Source: Choristoneura fumiferana (taxonomy: Eukaryota > Arthropoda > Insecta > Lepidoptera > Tortricidae). From it: DNA of 64,000 nucleotides. The first letter of the stretch is position 1. Each line of letters starts with the position of its first letter. The DNA is taken from contig NC_133472.1 of assembly GCF_025370935.1 (NCBI RefSeq), positions 11,964,616 through 12,028,615 on the forward strand. Reading direction: 5' to 3'. The notes under the pieces are model-generated. The model ran no database searches. It was not told the origin of the DNA and was given only the letters and a program-made list of their open reading frames with translations. Position numbers and translations under genes: made by a program. Below are positions 26,201 through 38,200 of the stretch, piece by piece.

Positions 26201-29200
26201 ATAACCTATTGTACCGTTCCGGGACGAGAACTTTTGTCGATCTCAAATGAGGTCGCAGGTCGTAAAAATAGTCTAGAAATTCATTTCGATTTGCATCAAC
26301 GCTTATCCCTTTATAGCTTCCATTTCATGTCTACTACTGAGAATTCATGTTTATTGCCCCGGCTCTAAGAGAAAACAATAATAAAAATAAAGTTAAATTC
26401 AAGTCACAGTTCAAGAGGCAAAATATTCAATTGCCTACTCCTTTTCTTTTTCCATTACAAATATCCACAATTCAAGATAACTGAGAGACAAAACTTGACT
26501 TTGCACTTTGGGCTTGTTGCTTTCGTTACAGGCGCTCAAGCATGAATAAACATTCACCTAGAACCAGATTATTCTGCAGTGGGAGTTAGTGTTGTTTTTT
26601 CATTCTTTTTATCTTTATTGATGTATATACTTGAGATAGTTTATTTTGTTAATATATTGAATGACAATATATTTAATGAAACTAACGATAAGTACTCGTA
26701 CCTATTAAGGGTTTCCTATTTATGAGCGAATTGGAAGACTTGCCTATCTACCTTTTACGGCTTTCCCTAAGCGGCTACGCTGGTTCAACCTCAAGTCAAT
26801 GTAACTCATGCTACTCAAACTCGTTTTTTTCCTGCACTTTTAAAGTACGCTACGCTAAAGAACGCTAAACTTACGTACGTAAAAGTACCTAAATCGCGAT
26901 CTCAACATAATTAAAAACTACAAGTACATAACTAAAATTGTTTGTATTTAAATTATAATTATTTCTTCATATTTATTAAAATAAACATACATACATACGC
27001 ATATTTATACCCTAGGGTGCCTTCTTTTTGTAAACTTAAAAAAGTATGAACTTTGACCAATTGAAGCTACTAATTTGTTTTCACCTCAAGAGCTTGAAAA
27101 GATAGTCAGTATATAGTCATTCACATTTGTTTTTAATAAATGGTGACATTCACCTTCAAAATCAGCGCGAAAAAACGCCTAAGTCCCCACTGGAACAGAT
27201 TTTTGAACGTTACGATGAACTGCCCGCCTGCCCGGTAGGTAGGTAAACTTCAGTTTTCGTTCGATTTGAAAGATACAGGCCGTGTTTAGAATAAAGTCAT
27301 AAATCTATTTATCTTATTTAATAATATAATGAAAACGAAAGGTTTTGACATGTGCATTGCGTGCGATTTGGATGAAAATTGATCCTGATAAGTACCTATA
27401 TTCCCACAGGAACAGGATAAAACTTCGAAATCTCAACCAAGCCATTACGTTAACAGTCATGAAATTTAGTGCGGATGTTTTATATGCAACGCTAATGAAA
27501 TCCACGATATAATAAATATGTATGTTAGTCTGTAAGGTATTTATTTTATAGGCCAAGTTGCCCGAAATAAATGAATTTATATTACTATTATTATTGGAGA
27601 TCTCAATTTAATTTTTGGAAAATCTCGCGCCATTTTGTTTGTTACTCTTTTACGCTAAAACGGCTGGACATACCTACATGGATGAAATTGGATGTGTAGA
27701 CTATGGGTATTTTGCCAGTCAGTTTAAATGAAATTTAGCACACAGATATCTCATAACCAGGATTAACACATAGGATAGGTTCTTTTATCCCGAAGAATTG
27801 CATAGTAGTTAGCCGCGGGACAGTTATAAACAAATTCTTCGCAGAAATAGTCGCGGGCAACAATTTGTATCAAATACCAAATAAATATCGACTTTCTGAA
27901 TTAACACTAGCAATTCCAATGTTGTGTTCGCAAATTACAACCTGCCTTGTGTGATATCGCCTATTTATATAATGGGTTTTAAATGGGACCCAATTCCTAT
28001 TCGATCTTCCATAACAATCGTATGAAATCCATTACTTTATTGTTTTGCGCGCGGGGTTGGTCTACATTGGTAGAAGTTGTTTGTGGCCTGATTTAGGGGA
28101 TCCCAAGCTTTCACTAAGCCTCCTATTTAGGCGGTCCTTTTTATAGTCTTGCCAATTCAGTAGCATCTATGTATAGAACTATATTATGAACTTACGTAGT
28201 TCTTTTCTTCTGTGTAAAAGACGCGGTAAAATACAATGTTATAAATTAACTATAATGCTCACAGCCAAACAGTGTAATAAAGTCCTACAATGTACAATGC
28301 TTGCATGCACGTTAGACTTGGTACTGAATCACGATAAGAATTTATAAATATTTCATCCGCATATCTGCGTATTCTGTATGACTTTCAAATGTCTGAGGAA
28401 GCCTGTATTTTTATGGTATCTTTCAAAAACGTCAAAAAAATTCAATATTTGAACTTCAACCACATTTCTTTTGTTACAGATGAAAACGATTTTTATTACA
28501 CACCGGTAGAAAGAAGTTTTGCTCAAGTTCAACCTCCACTTTTCTCAAATCGACCGCCGACATTCTATGAGCATGGGGACTCGTATAGAGTGGCGCCGCC
28601 TGTGCAACAGCCGCTCTACAATGACGGCTTCGTCCGGTTCCCAAGCCCGAATTACAATCAGAACCCGTCACCTTTCCAGCTACCGACGGGACGGAGTCAG
28701 GCTGGGAACCAATATTATATTAATCAACCTGACTACAATAGCCCCCCGCAGCGGCAAAAATTCAGGCCAGCTCTACCTCACAATTACCAAATCGTTCATC
28801 CAGCTTCAACAAAGAGGCCTAATATATCACAGATACATTCCGTAGCCTATCAGAATGATCCATCAAAACCAGAAACATTCTTAGGACAAATAACTATAAA
28901 TAACCCCGATATCGACTACTTACAAAATACACGTTTTAAAAATATTCCATTTGAAGGAAACAGCCTTAAAAGCAACGGCCAAAGCGGTCACATTTCCCAT
29001 GACGAAGATGTTAACAGTGATAATCAAGATCTGTTTGACCATCACAGAGTTACTACCTACAACCCCAATAAGCTAGTCCCCAAAATAAGGCAGAAACCAA
29101 ATACTGTTCGGTTTACTCATCACGAACCATCTGCACTTGATGAAAATACTGACCTTGGTGGGGCTTCAGGAACGAAATTTAATAATAGACATATGGTACC

Positions 29201-32200
29201 CAATGCTGACCCAAATCCATATCACGCTACATCTACAGAGTATAAAGAAATTTTAGATTTAGAGCCATTGCTTGAAGATGATATTAGTGACATAAGTTCT
29301 TTCAGAGAGTTGATGAAGAATACACAAGGTTCATTTGATGTTCAAGTAATCAAATCAAACAGCAGCAAAAAAATCGATACTTCAGAGGATAGCAAGCCAG
29401 ACGCCACATCAATGGATGCGAATAATATGGCAAAAGAAATATCAATAAATATGTCCGTTTTGAAAGCCAACACAGCGCCTACTCCATCAACTACCAGTAC
29501 AATAAAAACAACAACCACTACAGAGGTCTTGAAAGAAAATCATGGATCTGATGAAGATAATGGAAGCGAAGAGCTACCGGAAGATACTGAATATGAAGAT
29601 ATTTATTATGATGAACCATCAAGTGGGGAAATAAAGCAAATCACTAAAGCAACTCCAACAACGGAAATACTGACAGCTGAGTATGATGAATATGAAGCTA
29701 CTGAAGAACCGGAAATATCTACATACGAATCCAACACAAATGCTACAGAATCATTTGATATACTAATCATGAAAGAAAATAGTAAAACGACGGTTGAAAA
29801 TGATAACTTTAAGCATTTTGTCGATACAACTGTTATTGATCAAACAGAGGACTCGTCTAATAATGAAACTACTGGGTACAACAATAACATGACTAGTACG
29901 GAAGAAGATGTTACCTCTATTGAGACACCATCCATCCTTGGACAAGAAGTTGTTTCCGTAGTAACTACAAAAAGCGTTGTAAATGGAACTATATCTATTC
30001 CTGATGTAACATATGCACCTAGTACTAAAAAAATAGGAATAGTCACAGATGTTTCATTCGCGTCAATGGAAAACGATACGTCTATTCCAGTTACTACTGA
30101 AAACTGGGTAGTGGTAGCTTCTGTACAGACTAGTCGTAGTGTTTCTGGAGCACGTTTCTTACCATTCCCAACGGTTGAGCAAGAAGAAAAGAAACAAGTC
30201 CTAACAGATGAAAACGGAGAAGAGGAAGAAGACGAAGATGAAGAACAAAATGGGGAACGAGTTACCAAAAATCCACGAATACAAACAAATGGACTTATTA
30301 GCAGTCCATCTACAGAAAATATAAATGATAAACTTGATACTATTCAATCTGAATTGTCGAGTGCTCTATCAGGTCCTGTTTTGTCCGGGTCATTGGAGAA
30401 AGTCCATAAAAATATTGAATTACTGACGGAAACTACTACTGAACACATTACATCGACTTCTACAACTACAACCACGACACCATCTTCTGTAAACATATTT
30501 ACCTTGAAGAGCACTCAAATTCCATCTTCAACTGAGAGGTCATCACCTGAACCTTTGCCCGTAATGATAAAGAAATTTGCACCCCGCGTAACTACTTCTA
30601 CCACACCAAAACCTAGAAAGAAACCATCTTTAGTAACTGTGATGGATGACCTGGCTGGGTTGCTGCCGCCGGGCTATAAGCCAAGACTCTCATATAAAGA
30701 CAAACGTACTAGTACTACTACAACTACTACTACGACTACAACTACGACAACGTCTGCTCCCAAAACAGATACGGAGGAACCAACTATCAATAACACGCAA
30801 GGACGTTCATCAGGAATTAGCTCTAAGAACAAAGTTATACTTCTTGACATCAAATCACTGCTCCCCAAAGAATACAAACTGAAAGAGAATAAACCTCAAG
30901 AAGACATAGTAAAAAATGATGATTTAAGTAAACTTTTGCCACCGGGATACAAACCTCCTGTTTCTGATGACTCAGCGAGTAAAGAAATCAATACACCAAA
31001 TATTTTAGACAAAATCCAAAAAGTCGATATCACTGGATTTTTACCTAAGAACTTTAAGTTACCTCCATCAACAGAAGGCCCAAAAAAATTGTTGCCTATC
31101 AAACCTACTGAAGTAGACATATCCGCGTTATTACCACCAGGTTTTAAACTCAATACCACAGATGACAAAATCATTCCAATAGAACCGATTAAAATAGCTG
31201 ACATTTCAAGTTTACTTCCACCAGGTTTCAAAATTAACAATACCGAAGGAGTTGCTGCAATTAGCTCAACTACCAAAGCTTCGGGAATAAAATTAGTGTT
31301 CCCTTCAAGACCTGGTAGCAAACCAAGAAAGAACACAACGCCTCGAACAGGTGGTGAAAGTGGACCTAGTCCTGTTACTCCAAAGATTCAAAAAGGCTGG
31401 CCTACAAGGTAAACTAAATATTTAAAAATTTATTGCAACTTACGAATACAAAAGCATATTACATTATGTTATAACTCTGATGCGTGCACAGTTAAAGTAA
31501 TTGTTTGTTTTGAAATTTTAGAGCATCAACTGAATTCACGGGCTGGCCGACACCATCCACAACACCATTTTCAATTGATAAATTGTTGGAGGCTCAAAGA
31601 AATGCCACAGCCACTAGTGCCGCGCCTGACTTCAGCACCGAGGCTATCACCCGCCGACCTACCACCACGACCACCACCACGCCCGCGCCGCCGCCGTCCA
31701 CCACACCTGGCGTGTGTCGGCATGAGTGTGACCTTGCCGCCACCATCAAAATTGTTTCTGGTCAGTGCAATTTACTTAACCCTTACTGGCCACACCTCTG
31801 CCAGGTCACATAGCAGCCACATGGGGTAACTCATTACCCCACGCTGAAAAATTTAGTTGTACAAGACATATATGGGTGTTTTAAGACTTCTAACCGATTG
31901 TTATATGTTTCTTGGAGAGTTTTTCAACATTTCCAATGATTTTTAACGGTCCATTTACATATGGCGTTCTAAAAACTGGTAGTATATGTAAAAATTCAGT
32001 AAAAATGGTATTTTTTAGGAAAAAAATCATATCACCGCCATTTTTCAATATTAAAGGCTAAAATTTTAGAGTTGTAAGCACAAAATATACCACTACCATA
32101 AAAAATAACAGTATTCGCCGATCATTCAAAAAGTATATTTATTTTGAAAGAAATAAAAAAAATATAAAAATGAAAATTGATCATCTATATGAATAGTACA

Positions 32201-35200
32201 TTACTGCAGAGGCCATGAAGTAAGGGATTGATTGACGAGTTCGGGGTAGAGTTTCTCAAACAATGTGAGGAAATACTTCATCCATCCATCCATCCATCCA
32301 TCCATGTATCCATCCATGCATCCATCCATCCATCCATCTGTCCGTCCGTCCGTCCGTCCGTCCGTCCATCGCATCGCATCGCATCGCAATATCGCAAATG
32401 CTTACAGAGTAGTGGTGTTTGGCTGTCTGTAATTTTTCCTTTGTCAGTAAGCAAATTTAAAAAGTTAGTAAGCAAATTTAAAAAGTTAAAGCAGCGGACA
32501 ATAATGGATTTTCATACATACTTCATGAACTAGGCCAAGAAGTTAAATGAGGAACTTCATGTCTCCATTTCGTGACATTAACGCATACATTTCCGAGCAT
32601 GTTTGAGAAAACTAAGTTTATACTTCTTATTTTCATAACCGATGATTGGCAGTTGGCTAGATTTGTGTCCAAATTTTATATCTATTATGACACGTAGATA
32701 AAGATAGATAGGTCACTACGAGTAGTAGTAAATTGACTGTTTAACGCATGTGCTTAAAATTATTTAATCACTCGTTTATTTGAATTTGTAGGTGTCAAAT
32801 GGGTACCGGAACTGTTAGATCACCATACCGTGGAATGGCAAAGACTGGCTGAAGACGTTAAAGACGAGGTAAGATGTTTAATTGTTTCGTATTCGCTCTA
32901 ATTACTAGATGTAATGTTATACAAAATAACCTTGACTGATTTTATAATGTGTTTTATTAAGATTCTCGTATATCACACAATATACTTAATTTAGTTTAAT
33001 TATTTATGCTTCGTTTAAGTTACTGTGCTAAAGAATTTAGTTTATTTCTAAACATGGTGAATTGTTTTCTTTTTCGGTACTTTAACTACTAAGTGTTAGT
33101 AAAGTAATGAGTTACTCGAACGACAAGTCTTTTTTACAGCTCAACTCCGTCTATTCAAAATCACATTTCCTTAAAAAATGGTATAAAGGTATACGCATTG
33201 ACGGATTCAGCAAAGGCTCTGTGCTGGTGGACTATTTTATAGAGCTAAATGACTTGGAAAAGAAAGTCGATACATCTGAATTGAAAAGGTTGTTCCACAA
33301 ATCTCTCCACGAGGCTAGTCCTGGCTCCGTTATGGAGATAGTTGAAGACGAACCAAATGACTTTGATCCCGACATGATGCTGGGTGATCAGCCAGATGAA
33401 GACCGAATGAAGAAGAGTAACGAGAAAATGACTAAAACTATTGATAAGTCTGCGGGAAAATTAGAAATCGGAAAGTTTGTCATGGACCCAGCGTACACCG
33501 AATTTATTGGTAATTTTCTTTTATTTCAGCACTTAATTACCATTTTTATGAAACGACCAGATGGCCTAGTGGTTAGGGAACCTGACTATAAAGCTTGAGG
33601 ACCCGGGTTCGATTTCCGTGTCGGGGCAGATATTTGTATGAAAAATACGAATGTTTGCTCTCGGGTTTTGGGTGTTAAATATGTATTTAAGTATGTATCT
33701 ATATCTATATAATTATATTTATCCGTTGCTTAGTACCTATAACACAAGCTTTGCTAAGCTTACTTTGGGACTAGGTCAATTGGTGTGTATTGTCCCGTAA
33801 TATTGATTGAATTATTTATTTTATTTTAATTTATCCATCATATTTTGTTTGTAATTTTTTTCTAGTGCTGCCAAAACGAGAAGAACCGACGCTACTTCCT
33901 TCGGACGAAGAATCCTTCTTACCTCAGTGGGGTATAGCAGTCATTGTTATAGCAATGGCGTCGTTGCTCTTCGTAATAATATTTGGCGTCACAGTAGTAA
34001 GTCAAAATAATGATTAGTGAAATAAGTGACGTTAGAAATGCATGATAACTGGTACAAAAGCGCTCCCAGTAATCTCACACATACATTTCGTTCCCCACCG
34101 CGCCATAGCAGTCCACCCGCGCCTGTCCGCGGCGAAACGTCTGTTATATTTTTAGCCGTACTTTGTTTCAAAATAACATTTTGAGTCGATTTTCTAAATT
34201 ACTTTTTGTATTTTTAGCTCGTAAACCGACAGAAAAGCGCCAAAGCTAAGCAACCCATACCCCTGAGCGAGGACATGCTCCGCGAGTTGGATAAAAGCCA
34301 CATGGGAGGTTTCGACGACATGCATCAAATGAAGGAACGAGATTTACCTTATCTACCTTCTGGAAAGGTAATTGTCACTTACAAATGGATACTTGACTTA
34401 CAAACAACATTTTATCCAGATTTCAATAAAACACCTTTTTAGACCATAATTTTTTGTTACAAACATTCTAAACTCGATGCCTAAATAAAAGTAAATATAT
34501 AACGTATTTAATTAATAATACGCAATGGAATTTTTACACACAGGCTTTATCCACATCCGCGCCGTTTCAGACAGGACTACATGTGCTGCCATGATGGAAG
34601 AACTATAGAACCAAAAACTAAAGCCACACAAACATACACGTAGTTTCATATTAAATCATATTAATATAGACGGCTGTTGCTAACAGTAACTTATCAAGTC
34701 TTTAATGTAACGGTTTGCGATGCATATTATAACGAAATGATGAATGTGGCGGAAGAAAAAAGGTTGGGGTCCCTAAATTGATTTAAGATCTCTGGCTATT
34801 TTGTATTATGATTCTTATGAATATCTAACAAGAGTAGATAAAAAAAATGTAAAATAATTTGTATAATGACAAGAGAGTTTTATTTTATAGAAAACTAGCT
34901 GTTGCCTGCGACTCCGTCCGCGTAGAAGTATGAAAAATAGTTTACGTCCTATTGTCAGACCTACCGAATATACACAAAACAAATCATAAAAATAGGTCAA
35001 ATCGTTTTGGAGGAGTTTGGTCACAAACATTGTGACACGAGAATTTTATATATTAGAGAGATAATACATGTCTATATTTTGTAATATTCACAAATCTTTT
35101 TTTTATGCAAAAAGCACCTGATTGTATTTAAGTGATCAGCTCTGTTCATAGAATTCTGCAATACATGTGGCATTATAGATGCATCACAACCTAAAAGACT

Positions 35201-38200
35201 AAAGGGAGTAATTTAGTTATGCACTTAATATCTCCGGATGCCTTGCATTGCACGCCGGATAACAATAAACAGTGCAAGCATTGCTGCTTAGAAACTAGCG
35301 CGTAAAATGGTGGTAACAGTACTACTTACATTAGGGCTACCTACAATGCTTACTATGTATGAAGTTAACCATCAGTTAGCTGAATTTGTGTCAGCTCAGC
35401 ACCAGGATTGGTTATACAGATCGACAACAAGAAATGAAAATTGAATCAAGACACAAATTTTCAACTGTTCCATTTTTGACATTAAGTTGAGGAGACTTAT
35501 GACAAAATATACAAATTCTCTAGTCTAAAAGCGAACGCAAAAAGGCGACGCAGTGCTTTAATCGAATGAAAAAAGGGATAAATTTATTTATCAGGCACTA
35601 AGCACACACCTAAATAAATTAGCTCAACTTTGCTTAACAAATACAATCACACACGTTGTATAGGACCATCGGCATCGCTACAATAGCTTTGGAAAACGAT
35701 ATGCCCGACGTCGGCCTCTCTAGTTGGTTAAGTTCTAAGCACCATGCCTGCATGTGAAACCTACATTACGCAAAAGAAGACAAATACGAGCAATTGTATC
35801 ACTTGATGGTAAGTAATCACCACTGTTGACACCTGCAACACCAGAGAGGTTCCAAATAGGCATAGCTGGGCATTAACTCGTTAATCCGTTAATCATTAAT
35901 TAACGAAGTTATCATTTCGACTAACGGATTAACTTTTAAGTTAACTTCAAAAAATGTTAACAGACCCATTAACTTCCATTAAATGACCCTAAATCCGTTA
36001 AAACTTTAAACTTTTTGTCTGGTCATTGACATTAGTACGTCACACATAGACAATAATAAAATAATCTAACAAAAATATACGAGCTTTGCGGTGAAGGAAA
36101 ACATCGTGAGGAAACCTGCACAAACCTGCGAAGCAATTCAATGGTGTGTGTGAAGTTCCCAATCCGCACTGGGCCTGCGTGGGAACTATGGCCCAAGCCC
36201 TCTCATTCTGAGGGGAGGCCTGTGCCCTGCAGTGGGACGTATATAGGCTGGTATGATGAACAAAAATATATATGAACTATACTGTTTCATTTAAGATTTC
36301 AAGAAGTATGTACTTAATTGTTAGATCGCACAAGGTTTCGTCAGTAAACAGTAGATCTTAGGTCTAATCAAGTTGAGCACCCCTGGTTTAGAGTAACTGT
36401 AATGAAAATTGATACTGGGATTTATCAGAAAATTTATATAGCAAAATTTTTACATAGGTAGGTCTTTTGTAAACGTAGATTTATGTACATACATGATATC
36501 TTTGGATAGTTTTGTTCATTATTCGGATAGTATAGTTCCAAAGTAAATAATACAATAGGCAAAGAATTAATGACATTGTCTAGATATTGTCTAGTGAATC
36601 TTATATGAAGTAATAAAACAACATCTATTTAACATACTAATGTTCATGAAGGGGAATATCCACATTATGCCAGATAATTAAATACACACATATTTTTTTA
36701 TTTGTTCCTTAGCTATGAACTTACTCAAACCAACGTAACTATAAGATCACCAACGCAACTAAGTATATGAAAATGCAATATTTATCCAATGTTAACGGAT
36801 TAACGATTAACGTTAATTTGCGTTAAATCTTCCTAAATGTAACAGTTTAACGTTTAACGACGTTAACCTTTTTAGTAGCGGATTAGCGATTAACGAAGTT
36901 AACCGTTTGATTAACGGTGCTCAGCTATGCAAATATGTATCTAAAGGCTTAGAAATAATGCCTCTTGTGCCGATAATTTTCCGCCGGACATACCGAAATA
37001 AAAGATAGTGGTCGCCACAAGATAACGACCTCTGTGTGATAGTCACGAGTGTACACTAAACATCTTGTTTGAATGACAGCGTATGTCAACGGCTTTCATC
37101 GAGCAGCTGGCGTTCCCAACCCCGGGAGACTCTTGGCGGTCGGAATGGACTCCGCAGCTACAGAAGTACATGCAACACTATACGCCTGACTCCGGCCGCG
37201 GCTCACAGATCTACGGAGCCGGGGGGAATGCCTATGGGTATGCTATTGACAAATCGCTTGTTTGAATGTTATTTTACACATAACATTCTTCACGGGCCAG
37301 CGGAAAGTTAAAAAAAAACTAACAAAATAAGCTTTTCCTAGCACTTTCACGTATGCACTTGCATTCGCTATGCGCACAATTGTGGAATTAAATCATCTTT
37401 AATGCCTTCATAAAAAAAATATTAATCTAAAATTTAATACAATTAAATAGAAACACCATAATTATATTTAATACAATTCAACTTAAACCTATACTTGTTA
37501 CATATTTTTTTATTTCAGCTAGGCTTTAAACGTATAAAATAATTAGTGCCAAAAATGTGCCATTGTTTTAAAATACATTGTTTTTACCTGTATCTGGCTT
37601 ATTAATTAATTTTCTAAATCCTTTATGTTTGAAATATTGAGTAAATAATTTTATTATAAATTTCATTTAATCTCCATAAGCTCCGCTAAAAATAAGTCTC
37701 GTGAGACCAAATGGAGTTATTTTACGCATGATTCCAAAATTTGTTCCTAAATTAATTAAAAATTATGTACAATGTTCAGAAGATTTATGTAACACATACT
37801 TGTGATGTCCTCTCTCGTGTATTTTGTTTGACAGCACTTAAAATAACTGTCAGTTATCAGAGAAACAGGAACCGGAACTAAATGTTATTGATGTTATTTT
37901 GTAATTTTACGATGCAATTTTTCGGTACAATTTGCTCTGCTTTTTTTCCGTTGACTTCGAAATAATTGCATGCTACAAACTTTTTGAATTTTCTTCACAC
38001 ATCTTACTAATATTTATCAATGTAATATTTGTCTATCTCTCTGTGTCTCTTTTTGCATGTGTGTGTATGTGCGTGTTGAAGACCATGAGGACCATGATAT
38101 AATTAAGTAAAATTAAGAAATTTCAATTCGACCGTCAGAACTAACGGCTTACGCGAGCGATGCCGCTGGTAAAAGTTAGCTAAAAAATAAATAAATATTT

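Noticed and set aside
28389..28479. Start of the large exon at the ATG at 28389
   Set aside because: A good acceptor at 28479 restores frame with the signal-peptide exon; the 30 residues before it look intronic and have no signal sequence.
29840..30268. Antisense open frame of 142 codons with a Ser run
   Set aside because: Complement of the acidic Glu/Asp run and Thr codons in the large exon; no independent signal.
30674..30877. Antisense valine-rich open frame
   Set aside because: It is the complement of the threonine ACN run of the large exon.
32201..32475. Antisense frames rich in WMDG and DGRTDG
   Set aside because: Produced by the CATC/CGTC microsatellite.
33107..33139. Separate gene starting at ATG 33107
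   Set aside because: The SEA domain needs the exon at 32792 and the acceptor at 33139 lies inside this frame; the ATG is intronic.
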